Shown: one piece after another, positions 25,763 to 32,771 of the stretch
How the letters are laid out: each line of letters begins with the position of its first letter
Numbering within the stretch: the first letter of the stretch is position 1
DNA from: Flavobacteria bacterium RIFCSPLOWO2_12_FULL_35_11
GTDB taxonomy: Bacteria; Bacteroidota; Bacteroidia; Flavobacteriales; Flavobacteriaceae
Direction of reading: 5' to 3'
Assembly (NCBI GenBank): GCA_001800975.1
Contig: MGWK01000073.1
Coordinates: forward strand, 1-44,409
DNA length: 44,409 nucleotides
Notes under the pieces: generated by a model
Databases searched by the model: none
The model's input: the letters and a program-made list of their open reading frames with translations, nothing else
Told to the model about the DNA's origin: nothing
Made by a program: the position numbers and the translations under genes

Positions 25763-26716
25763 ATGAAAAAATACACGTTTACAGAAAAAAAGGACACGAG
25801 ATCGGGATTTGGTGCAGGATTGGCTGAATTGGGCGACACAAATGAAAATGTAGTGGCGCTTTGTGCCGACTTGGTGGGCTCGTTAAAAATGGAAAAATTT
25901 ATTGAAAATCATCCTGAACGATTTTTTCAAATTGGCATTGCAGAAGCAAATATGATGGGAATCGCAGCTGGTTTAACTATTGGAGGCAAAATTCCGTTTA
26001 CAGGCACTTTCGCCAACTTTTCTACTGGAAGGGTTTACGATCAAATTAGACAATCTATTGCCTATTCTGAAAAAAATGTAAAAATATGTGCTTCACACGC
26101 CGGTCTGACTTTGGGAGAAGACGGCGCGACACATCAAATTTTGGAAGATATTGGTCTCATGAAAATGTTGCCTAATATGACGGTGATCAACACCTGCGAT
26201 TACAACCAAACAAAAGCGGCGACTATTGCCATTGCGGAACATGTTGGTCCGGTTTACTTGCGTTTTGGGCGTCCGGTTGTACCGGTATTTATGCCGGCAA
26301 ATGAAAAATTCATCATCGGAAAAGCCATTATGTTAACTGAAGGTACAGATGTTACCATTGTTGCTACCGGACATTTGGTTTGGGAAGCATTGCAAGCTTC
26401 AGAAAAACTGGAAACGATGGGAATTAGCGCCGAAGTTATTAACATTCATACCATAAAACCTTTAGATAACGAAGCCATTTTAAAATCTGTTGCAAAAACA
26501 GGTTGTATCGTAACTGCTGAAGAACACAATATTTTAGGCGGTTTGGGTGAAAGCGTTGCGCGTATTTTAGTTCAAAACAATCCGGCACCACAAGAATTTG
26601 TTGCGGTTAATGACAGTTTTGGAGAATCTGGAACTCCAGAACAATTGATGGAGAAATATGGGTTAACAGATAAAGACATTGTTTCAGCAGTTAAAAAAGT
26701 CATCGCCAGAAAATAA
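25763..26716 (+). CDS. Transketolase, C-terminal subunit
   Basis: This encodes 317 residues and corresponds to the pyrimidine-binding and C-terminal domains of transketolase. FQIGIAEANMMGIAAGL carries the conserved glutamate that activates thiamine diphosphate. SHAGLTLGEDGATHQILEDIGLM, VYLRFGRP and the C-terminal VTAEEHNILGGLGE region are also present. In split transketolases it pairs with an N-terminal subunit of about 280 residues for the non-oxidative pentose phosphate pathway. That partner gene, usually next door in this family, is not in the window. An alternative assignment as part of a DXS-like enzyme is less likely. Confidence 0.93.
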   Translation: MKKYTFTEKKDTRSGFGAGLAELGDTNENVVALCADLVGSLKMEKFIENHPERFFQIGIAEANMMGIAAGLTIGGKIPFTGTFANFSTGRVYDQIRQSIAYSEKNVKICASHAGLTLGEDGATHQILEDIGLMKMLPNMTVINTCDYNQTKAATIAIAEHVGPVYLRFGRPVVPVFMPANEKFIIGKAIMLTEGTDVTIVATGHLVWEALQASEKLETMGISAEVINIHTIKPLDNEAILKSVAKTGCIVTAEEHNILGGLGESVARILVQNNPAPQEFVAVNDSFGESGTPEQLMEKYGLTDKDIVSAVKKVIARK

Positions 26717-26745
26717 TAGCACTCTTATTTCGTTTATAGTTCATG

Positions 26746-26766
26746 CAACGCTATTTTTTAGTGTTG
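26746..26766 (+). terminator. Weak hairpin terminator candidate
   Basis: CAACGCTA pairs with TAGTGTTG (one G-T wobble) across a T-rich loop, about 30 bases after the transketolase stop. The tail has few T residues, so the call is tentative. Confidence 0.35.
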
Positions 26767-26987
26767 TTGGTTTGAAAAATTGTGATTTTTCCAGCTACTA
26801 ATAAATAGCGGTCAATCATTAATTTCAAAACAATTTTATTTATTTAATCTGTGAATTTTGCAACTTACGCTTAGAATTATATAACTTTTTTTGAATTATA
26901 TCATTCACCTTTGTAAGATTATTAACGTAAATGACAATTAAGTCATTGATTAAAAAGTAAGTATTATAAACCATAAATTTAAATCTT

Positions 26988-27596
26988 ATGAACAAAAGAA
27001 TTTTAGTGCTCTCAATTGCTTTGCTATCCACTGTATTTTATATGAATGCCCAAAGTGGCTTTGGTATAAAAGGTGGATTGAGCTATAATACAAATGGCTC
27101 ATTGAAAGATGATGTCAATACTGTTATTGACAATGAAGGAAAAGGTAAATCCGGTTATAATGTCGGTATTTACGGCAAAATTGGATTAGGCCCAATTTAT
27201 TTAAAACCTGAGTTGGTTTATACAAAAACCACCAGTGAATACGAACTTAACTCAGAGATTGTAGATTATAAAATCGCCAGATTGGATATGCCTGTTTTGG
27301 TTGGATTAAAATTAATTGGACCGCTAAGTGTATTCGCAGGACCAGCATTTCAATATACATTAGAGAACGATTTTAATGATATAAAATACGCTGATATTGA
27401 AAACGAATTTACAGTAGGTTTTAATTTTGGAGCTGGATTGGATCTTGGTAGACTAGGTTTGGATGTTAGATATGAAAGAGGCTTTAATGAGAATGAAGCT
27501 ACATTTATAGAAAATAATACCACATCTTATCGATTGGATTCAAGACCTGAACAAATTATTTTCAGTTTATCATACCGTTTATCTGGCGGTAAATAA
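26988..27596 (+). CDS. Outer-membrane beta-barrel protein, PorT/OmpX-like
   Basis: This encodes 202 residues with a signal peptide cleaved after A21 (VFYMNAQSGF). The mature protein begins GFGIKGGLSYN and alternates hydrophobic and polar residues, as in the beta-barrel family PF13568. It shows the typical IYLKPELVYTKT, RLDMPVLVGLKLIGPLSVFAGPAFQY and GAGLDLGRLGLDVRYERGF blocks, and ends in a final strand (EQIIFSLSYRLSGGK). Such small barrels are abundant in Bacteroidota outer membranes and mostly of unknown role. A second member of the family follows after a terminator. Confidence 0.88.
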   Translation: MNKRILVLSIALLSTVFYMNAQSGFGIKGGLSYNTNGSLKDDVNTVIDNEGKGKSGYNVGIYGKIGLGPIYLKPELVYTKTTSEYELNSEIVDYKIARLDMPVLVGLKLIGPLSVFAGPAFQYTLENDFNDIKYADIENEFTVGFNFGAGLDLGRLGLDVRYERGFNENEATFIENNTTSYRLDSRPEQIIFSLSYRLSGGK

Positions 27597-27643
27597 TAAT
27601 TTTTCTTCACTGAAAAATTTCCTTAGAAAAATTTTAATATCTT

Positions 27644-27670
27644 TAAAAGCCTGCAATTTGCAGGCTTTTT
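27644..27670 (+). terminator. Rho-independent terminator
   Basis: AAAAGCCTGCAA pairs with TTGCAGGCTTTT and is followed by a T run. It ends the first of two tandem barrel genes, so they are not one operon. Confidence 0.92.
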
Positions 27671-27768
27671 TATTGTTGGATGATTTTATCTTTCAAAATA
27701 AATATATAAATTTAAAATTAAATTTATATATTTATCGCATTATGATCTAAAATTATAATTATAAAACT

Positions 27769-28500
27769 ATGAAAATAAAACCCCTATTTATAGTTATATT
27801 GCTAACTACTTTCTCATTTGTACAGGCCCAAGAATATACTTTTGGCGTAAAAGGCGGAATTAATTTTAACAATATTGGAGAATTGTATCATTACGGCGAT
27901 GCCAGCGGACTGGGCATTAATGTTACCCCAAATGATGACACTGTTTTTCCGGCAGAAAAAGAAATGGGATTTCAATTTGGCGCCTTCGGGATGATTGCTT
28001 TCGACAAGTTTTTTATCAGGCCGGAAGTAATTTATGTATCTTCAAAAAATAATTATCCATTAGCACTAAAAACTGCCAATTGGACGTCGACAAAAATAGA
28101 CATTCCTATACTTTTTGGGTACAAAATTTATGATCCAGTTTCACTTTATTTAGGACCTAGTTTTAGCAGTATTTCTGACATGAAATTAGAAGGCGTGGAA
28201 AATGATCCTAATTATCCTTTTATCTTCAAAAAATCTTCGACGAGCATAAATGCCGGTATTATGGCAGAATTCGGCAGATTTGGCATTGATTTACGCTACC
28301 AATATGGCATTACAAAGGTTGCAGAACAGAGAGTAAATATAAATAGAGGCATTTACGGAACAAATATCGCCGACTTGCTGGAATACAACCCAAGCCAAAT
28401 ACAATTAAGCGTTCATATAAACATTATTAAAATAAATGGAGATGGAGGCCATAGAATAAAAAGTGGTTGGAGAGGCGGTAATCGAGGATGTTTGCACTAA
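27769..28500 (+). CDS. Outer-membrane beta-barrel protein with extended basic tail
   Basis: This encodes 243 residues with a signal peptide ending FVQAQ. It is from the same family as its neighbour: YTFGVKGGINFN at the start, FFIRPEVIYVSS, KIDIPILFGYKIYDPVSLYLGPSF and FGRFGIDLRYQYG. The last strand of the barrel appears to be IQLSVHINIIKI. After it comes a Gly/Arg/His-rich tail of about 18 residues (DGGHRIKSGWRGGNRGCLH) that the neighbour lacks and that hides the usual C-terminal aromatic. The stop lies in the A run of the terminator. Function unknown. Confidence 0.85.
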   Translation: MKIKPLFIVILLTTFSFVQAQEYTFGVKGGINFNNIGELYHYGDASGLGINVTPNDDTVFPAEKEMGFQFGAFGMIAFDKFFIRPEVIYVSSKNNYPLALKTANWTSTKIDIPILFGYKIYDPVSLYLGPSFSSISDMKLEGVENDPNYPFIFKKSSTSINAGIMAEFGRFGIDLRYQYGITKVAEQRVNINRGIYGTNIADLLEYNPSQIQLSVHINIIKINGDGGHRIKSGWRGGNRGCLH

Positions 28501-28534
28501 AAAAAAACTTACCGAAAATCGGTAAGTTTTTTTA
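28499..28534. terminator. Bidirectional terminator
   Basis: AAAAAACTTACCG pairs with CGGTAAGTTTTTT, between the convergent barrel and FKBP genes, touching the barrel stop codon. Confidence 0.92.
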
Positions 28535-28552
28535 GTTTATTTTGTTGATATT

Positions 28553-29386
28553 CTAACTGTCTTTGTCCAAGAAATTTGGTATTCCGTCACCATCAGCGTC
28601 ATCATCAAACCAATTCCCATTTTTGTTGGTGTCTTCATCTCTGGTTAATTTTCCGTCGCCATCATCATCAACATCTAAATAATTAGCAATATCATCTTCA
28701 TCAGTATCATCATCATTTATATCACCATCATTGTCAACATCTTCATCCTTAGATAAAATGCCATCATTATCATGATCAGATTCATTAATGGAATTTAGTG
28801 AAATTTCAAAAATTAATGGTGAATTTTCTGGGATAACACTTTGTGCGTTACTTCCATAGCCTAAACCTGAAGGCATAAATAAAATACCTTTTCCTGTGTT
28901 TTCAAAATAAAATGATTCATCTGAATTAATAATTTTCACACCTTCTTTAAAGTTTTCTAATCCGAAAGCGAAGCCTGAAGCTCCTGAATTTAAAACACTG
29001 GTCAAATCAAACCAAGTTAACCTACCTGGATCAAAAACAGTACTGTCAAGCAATATCCCAGTATAATCAACATAAACGGAATCAAATTTACTCGCATTTC
29101 TTCCTACTCCCTGTTCTTTAATCAAATAATACAATTTATAAGAAATATCATCTTTAGTGATATTTTGAACTTCAACTTGTTCCATCAAAGGCGTTTCCCC
29201 ATTTTTTATGGTCCAAATTCCTCCATCAGCTTCGTTTAAATAATGCTTTTGCAAATAGTCAATCAATGCCACATCATCTTCCAAAGCTTGTTTTGCAGCA
29301 TCAAATGAGGCCTCGTTATCGTCATTTTTACAAGAAAAAATTAGGGTGCTAATTGCGAGTATAAATAAAATATTTTTAATTTTCAT
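28553..29386 (-). CDS. FKBP-type peptidyl-prolyl isomerase lipoprotein with calcium-repeat tail
   Basis: This encodes 277 residues. The lipoprotein signal ends IFSCKNDDN with C19 lipidated. Residues about 90-200 form an FKBP domain (VYVDYTGILLDSTVFD, GFAFGLENFKEGVKII, then IPENSPLIFEISL). The last 75 residues are a run of Asp-rich DxDxDG-type repeats (DHDNDGILSKDEDVDNDGD and further units). These resemble thrombospondin type 3 / EF-hand-like loops and should bind calcium. The protein probably assists folding at the outer membrane or surface. Flavobacterial gliding lipoprotein GldI is also an FKBP, but I see no other gliding gene here, so I do not use that name. Confidence 0.88.
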   Translation of the reverse strand: MKIKNILFILAISTLIFSCKNDDNEASFDAAKQALEDDVALIDYLQKHYLNEADGGIWTIKNGETPLMEQVEVQNITKDDISYKLYYLIKEQGVGRNASKFDSVYVDYTGILLDSTVFDPGRLTWFDLTSVLNSGASGFAFGLENFKEGVKIINSDESFYFENTGKGILFMPSGLGYGSNAQSVIPENSPLIFEISLNSINESDHDNDGILSKDEDVDNDGDINDDDTDEDDIANYLDVDDDGDGKLTRDEDTNKNGNWFDDDADGDGIPNFLDKDS

Positions 29387-29423
29387 TCAGTTTAATTTTT
29401 AAGGGCGCAAGATACTATTTTAG

Positions 29424-29431
29424 TACCTTTG
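29424..29431 (+). promoter_or_regulatory. Putative -7 element TACCTTTG
   Basis: It matches TAnnTTTG and lies 34 bases before ATG 29466, driving the operon that starts with the S4 protein. The context TAGTACCTTTG is the same as at the smpB promoter. Confidence 0.6.
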
Positions 29432-29465
29432 TTAAAAGAGAAAAGTTACAATTTAACTTTATTAT

Positions 29466-29849
29466 ATGAGAATTGATAAATATTTGTGGTGCGTACGTTA
29501 TTATAAAACCAGAAGTCTTGCTACGGAAGCCTGCAGAAAAGGCCATATTAAACTAAATGGTGACAATGTAAAGGCATCAAAAATAGTTTTTAAAGGCGAA
29601 AAATTGATTGTTCGAAAAAACCAGATCAACTACGAAATACAAGTTATAGATACGCCCGCAAACCGTGTGGGCGCTAAGTTGGTCGATTTATACCGAATAG
29701 ATTTAACGCCGCAAGAAGAGTTTGAAAAATTAGATCTTTTGAAATATTCCAAGGATTATTATCGAAAAAAAGGTGTTGGAAGACCGACTAAAAAGGATCG
29801 TCGCGATTTAGATGATTTACAAGATGAAGGAGATGGAAATGAAGATTAA
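29466..29849 (+). CDS. S4-domain RNA-binding protein (Hsp15-like)
   Basis: This encodes 127 residues. The N-terminal S4 domain (MRIDKYLWCVRYYKTRSLATEACRKG, HIKLNGDNVKAS, about 1-60) binds structured RNA. The rest is basic and includes KKGVGRPTKKDRRDLDD. E. coli Hsp15, of similar design, binds 50S subunits that carry a blocked nascent chain; the role here is inferred from that family. The end overlaps the SDR gene by 11 bases, so the two are probably translationally coupled. Confidence 0.92.
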   Translation: MRIDKYLWCVRYYKTRSLATEACRKGHIKLNGDNVKASKIVFKGEKLIVRKNQINYEIQVIDTPANRVGAKLVDLYRIDLTPQEEFEKLDLLKYSKDYYRKKGVGRPTKKDRRDLDDLQDEGDGNED

Positions 29850-30624
29850 TTTAGAAGGCAAAAAGGCGCTTGTTGGGGCGAGCACCCAAGGTTTGGGAAA
29901 AGCAATCGCTTTACAATTGGCAAGTTGTGGCGCTTCTGTTACCTTAATGGCCAGAAATGAGGAAAAACTGAAAGCAACTATTGCCGAGTTGGACACAAAT
30001 TTTAACCAAAAACATCACTACATTGTAGTTGATTTTTATGATTTTAATGATTTCGAATTAAAAACTTCCGCCTATTTTAAACAGCATACTGTTGATATTT
30101 TGGTCAACAACACCAACGGACCGGAAGCTGGAGGTGTTTTTGAAAAAAAAACAAACGACTACCAAAAAGCCTTTGATTTGTTGTTTAAAACAACCTGTCA
30201 TTTAACCTTGCTGGCTGTTGAAAATATGAAGAAAAACAAGTACGGACGCATAATTAACACCGCTTCCTTAACCGTAAAAGAACCATTGCCGAATCTTGTT
30301 TTATCGAATACCATTAGGGCAGCAGTCGCCATTTGGGCAAAAACGCTGGCAAAAGATGTTGCGCCTTTCAGCATTACCGTAAATACCATATTAACAGGTC
30401 TTTTTGATACGGAAAGAATACAACAACTCAATAAAATTCAGGCAAGTGCCAAAGGAATTTCTTTAGAGGAAAATTTAAAATTAATGACACAGGAAATTCC
30501 TGCAGGAAGATTGGGAAAATCTGATGAATTTGGGTATTTGGTTGCCTTTTTGGCCTCAAATTATTCGTCTTATATTACAGGAACCAATATTTCAATAGAT
30601 GGCGGATTCATAAAATCATTATAA
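29839..30624 (+). CDS. Atypical SDR oxidoreductase lacking the catalytic tyrosine
   Basis: This encodes 261 residues from ATG 29839; other in-frame ATGs at 29812, 29824 and 29833 lie deeper in the S4 gene. The cofactor loop is altered (VGASTQGLGKAIA instead of the usual TGxxxGxG pattern). NNTNGPEAG stands in for the NNAG region. The active-site serine (NTASLTVK) is present, but the expected YxxxK is replaced by SNTIRA. It ends with TGTNISIDGGFIKSL. A known ketoacyl-reductase-like subgroup has exactly this loss. It may have another chemistry or be non-catalytic. It overlaps the S4 gene and is followed by the methyltransferase after 5 bases. Confidence 0.88.
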   Translation: MKINLEGKKALVGASTQGLGKAIALQLASCGASVTLMARNEEKLKATIAELDTNFNQKHHYIVVDFYDFNDFELKTSAYFKQHTVDILVNNTNGPEAGGVFEKKTNDYQKAFDLLFKTTCHLTLLAVENMKKNKYGRIINTASLTVKEPLPNLVLSNTIRAAVAIWAKTLAKDVAPFSITVNTILTGLFDTERIQQLNKIQASAKGISLEENLKLMTQEIPAGRLGKSDEFGYLVAFLASNYSSYITGTNISIDGGFIKSL

Positions 30625-30629
30625 AAATT

Positions 30630-31217
30630 ATGAAAACACGATTTGATAAAACATATTGGGAAAGTAAATACAACGCCGAAGCAACCGGCTGGGATATTGG
30701 CTATGCTTCTGCCCCACTTGTCGATTACTTTATACAGTTGACCAATAAAGAAATAAAAATTTTAATTCCTGGCGGCGGCAATTGTTATGAAGCTGAATAT
30801 TTATTTGAGCAAGGTTTTAAAAACATATTTGTCATAGATATTGTTGAACAGCCTTTAAAAAACCTAAAAGCAAGATTTCCAGATTTTCCTGACAACCAGT
30901 TAATTCACGATGATTTTTTTAATCATGAAGGAAAATATGATTTAATTGTGGAACAAACTTTTTTTTGCGCACTAGATCCTGTTTTGCGTAAAAAATATGC
31001 AGATAAAATGTATGATTTATTGGCAGAAAAAGGAAAATTGGTCGGACTCTTGTTTGATTATGAACTGACTGAAGCTGGTCCGCCATTTGGAGGTTCATCA
31101 ACAGAATATTTACAACTGTTTTCCGAAAAACTCACCATTAAAAAACTGGAAAGATGTTATAATTCCATTCAACCGAGAGCCGGAAGGGAATTGTTTTTTA
31201 TCTTTGAAAAAAAATAA
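30630..31217 (+). CDS. SAM-dependent methyltransferase, TPMT-like
   Basis: This encodes 195 residues, a class I methyltransferase of the thiopurine/halide methyltransferase group. YWESKYNAEATGWDIGYASAPL (about 9-30) is the group's N-terminal signature. ILIPGGGNCYEAEYL (44-58) is the SAM-binding glycine loop, then VIDIVEQP and LIVEQTFFCALDP. Relatives methylate halide, thiocyanate or thiol compounds; the acceptor is not known here. The gene is inside the S4-SDR-MT-PRT operon and ends 4 bases before the next start. Confidence 0.9.
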   Translation: MKTRFDKTYWESKYNAEATGWDIGYASAPLVDYFIQLTNKEIKILIPGGGNCYEAEYLFEQGFKNIFVIDIVEQPLKNLKARFPDFPDNQLIHDDFFNHEGKYDLIVEQTFFCALDPVLRKKYADKMYDLLAEKGKLVGLLFDYELTEAGPPFGGSSTEYLQLFSEKLTIKKLERCYNSIQPRAGRELFFIFEKK

Positions 31218-31221
31218 ACCC

Positions 31222-31719
31222 ATGGAAAGTTCAATTATTTTAACGAATGAGCAAATTCAGAATAAAACAAGAAGAATTGCCTATCAGATCTATGAAGTAA
31301 ATTTCAACGAAAAAGAAATTATTATCGCCGGAATTACTGGAAATGGCTTTTTGTTTGCAAAAAAAATCGCGGAAGTTTTAACAAAAATTTCCGAGTTAAA
31401 AGTGGTTTTGTGTGAAGTTAAAATAGATAAAAAACATCCTTTAAATGCCATTACAACTTCTATAAGTTCAGGTGACTACAAAAATAAATCTTTGGTTTTG
31501 GTTGATGATGTCTTAAACTCTGGAACCACCTTAATTTACGGGATAAAACATTTTTTGGAAGTGCCTCTAAAACGTTTCAATACAGCGGTTTTAATCAACA
31601 GAAATCATAAAAAATATCCTGTAAAAGTCGATTTTAAAGGAATTTCATTGTCAACTTCTTTGAAAGAGCATATTTCTGTGGTGTTTGAAAACGGCAACTC
31701 CTACGCAAGTTTAGATTAA
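31222..31719 (+). CDS. Phosphoribosyltransferase, PyrR/Hpt-like
   Basis: This encodes 165 residues from ATG 31222 (MESSIILTNEQIQ); the frame is open further upstream but only within the methyltransferase gene. VLVDDVLNSGTT (92-103) is the PRPP-binding motif of type I phosphoribosyltransferases, and EIIIAGITGNG is the first strand and loop. The layout is closest to the PyrR/uracil or hypoxanthine type enzymes. The base cannot be told. It is the last gene of the operon and overlaps convergent aroK by 9 bases. Confidence 0.88.
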   Translation: MESSIILTNEQIQNKTRRIAYQIYEVNFNEKEIIIAGITGNGFLFAKKIAEVLTKISELKVVLCEVKIDKKHPLNAITTSISSGDYKNKSLVLVDDVLNSGTTLIYGIKHFLEVPLKRFNTAVLINRNHKKYPVKVDFKGISLSTSLKEHISVVFENGNSYASLD

Positions 31720-32220
31720 CAACAGAATTTCTTCAACAATTTGATTTAACTTTTTATCATTTGCCAAAATGGTATGGTCGGCGTTCTCATAATAAGGCGC
31801 GCGTTCGAATAAATGTTTGGCAATATATTCTTTTAGGTTTTCTGTTCCAATGGCAGCAACCAAAGGGCGTTGTGAAGTTTCATTTTTTAGTCGGTCAAAA
31901 ATGGTGTCTATAGATGCTTTCAGGTAAAATGAGGTAGATTTATTTTTAATAAATTCCATATTTTTTCCATAACATGGCGTTCCGCCACCCAAAGAAATTA
32001 CCGAACTTTCATTAAAATTAAGCAACTCCTGCAAATAGTCACCTTCTTTTTTACGGAAGTAAATCTCCCCTTTTGTTTCAAAGATTTGGGTAATGGACAA
32101 GTGTTCGCGTTCTGCTATAAAATTGTCTAAATCAATAAATTGAAGGTTTAATCTTTCTGCCAGAATCTTGCCGACTGCCGATTTCCCACTTGCCATATAT
32201 CCCAATAAAACAATTTTCAT
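31711..32220 (-). CDS. aroK: Shikimate kinase
   Basis: This encodes 169 residues, the usual length. Walker A is GYMASGKS (7-14), the shikimate-binding aspartate lies in FIDLDNFIAE, the arginine in FRKKEGDYL, the SLGGGTPCYG loop follows, and SQRPLV is the lid arginine region. It phosphorylates shikimate at O3 in aromatic amino acid synthesis (cytoplasm). The end overlaps the convergent phosphoribosyltransferase gene by 9 bases. No other aro gene is in the window. Confidence 0.96.
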   Translation of the reverse strand: MKIVLLGYMASGKSAVGKILAERLNLQFIDLDNFIAEREHLSITQIFETKGEIYFRKKEGDYLQELLNFNESSVISLGGGTPCYGKNMEFIKNKSTSFYLKASIDTIFDRLKNETSQRPLVAAIGTENLKEYIAKHLFERAPYYENADHTILANDKKLNQIVEEILLLI

Positions 32221-32283
32221 AAACCAATATTTAGCGTCTAAAATACAAAAACAAATATCGTTTAAAAAAGGACATAAAAAAAC

Positions 32284-32314
32284 TTGTGAGGTACAACTAT
32301 TGATGGTATATTTG
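32284..32314 (+). promoter_or_regulatory. tRNA promoter, TTG-N20-TATATTTG
   Basis: TTG (32284-32286) and TATATTTG (32307-32314) are separated by 20 bases, the best two-part match to the Bacteroidota consensus in the window. Transcription should begin near 32320, just before tRNA-Lys. Confidence 0.75.
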
Positions 32315-32338
32315 CACTCGCATTGAGAAAGAGGAATT

Positions 32339-32411
32339 GACCTGGTAGCTCAGTTGGTAGAGCACCTCCCTTTTAAGGAGGTGGTCCTGGGTTCGAGCCC
32401 CAGCCCGGTCA
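32339..32411 (+). tRNA. tRNA-Lys (anticodon TTT)
   Basis: It folds as a 73-base cloverleaf. The anticodon stem CCTCC/GGAGG encloses loop CTTTTAA, the T arm is CTGGG-TTCGAGC-CCCAG, and the discriminator is A. CCA is not encoded. The acceptor stem GACCTGG/CCCGGTC has one mismatch, T at position 5 against C. Confidence 0.96.
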
Positions 32412-32443
32412 CAAAAAAGTTAAGTTAAGCGCTTAGCTTTTTT
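32412..32443 (+). terminator. Imperfect hairpin between the two tRNA genes
   Basis: AAGTTAAGC and GCTTAGCTT pair around the centre 5'-AAGCGCTT-3' with one wobble, followed by seven T. It may partly terminate after tRNA-Lys or act as a processing spacer. Confidence 0.45.
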
Positions 32444-32455
32444 TGTTTAAAGTAT

Positions 32456-32542
32456 GCGCGTATGGCGGAATTTTGGTAGACGCGCCAGCTTGAGGGGCTG
32501 GTGTTCGCTTAGAATGTGCAAGTTCGAATCTTGTTACGCGCA
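32456..32542 (+). tRNA. tRNA-Leu (anticodon GAG)
   Basis: It is an 87-base class II tRNA with a long variable arm. The acceptor stem GCGCGTA/TACGCGC is perfect, the anticodon stem CCAGC/GCTGG encloses loop TTGAGGG (anticodon GAG), and the T arm is GCAAG-TTCGAAT-CTTGT. CCA is not encoded. It reads CUC/CUU. Confidence 0.96.
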
Positions 32543-32552
32543 CTTAATAATT

Positions 32553-32586
32553 ACAGAACGGACAGCTATCGAGTTGTCCGTTCTGT
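32553..32586 (+). terminator. Rho-independent terminator of the tRNA pair
   Basis: ACAGAACGGACA pairs perfectly with TGTCCGTTCTGT across a 10-base loop, ten bases after tRNA-Leu. Confidence 0.85.
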
Positions 32587-32618
32587 TAAAATTCAAAAAT
32601 CACAATTTACATATCGTA

Positions 32619-32757
32619 ATTCAAGCTGCGTTAGGGATTGAACGGTCTGTTTGAGCTCTTTTTTAGTTGCCTTTCGCAACTAAAAAAAGCGAGTAGTGAA
32701 AAACCGCCCGCCTTTTCGGCGGGAACGCCTACCGAAAAGGCGGGCAGGCAGGCCCAA
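32619..32757 (+). repeat. Interspersed hairpin element, copy 2, with extra GC-rich hairpin
   Basis: The 5' module is GCGTTAGGGATTGAACGG. The central hairpin pairs 32659-32670 with 32676-32687 (12 bp, perfect). The 3' part contains GGGAACGCC and ends GGCCCAAATAATTA. GTTTGAGCT before and AAAAAAAGCGAGTAG after the hairpin are shared with copy 1, but the loop-proximal part of the stem differs and still pairs. A second stem pairs GCCCGCCTTTTCGG (32706-32719) with CCGAAAAGGCGGGC (32732-32745) and carries GGGAACGCC in its loop. Confidence 0.8.
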
Positions 32758-32771
32758 ATAATTAACTATTA

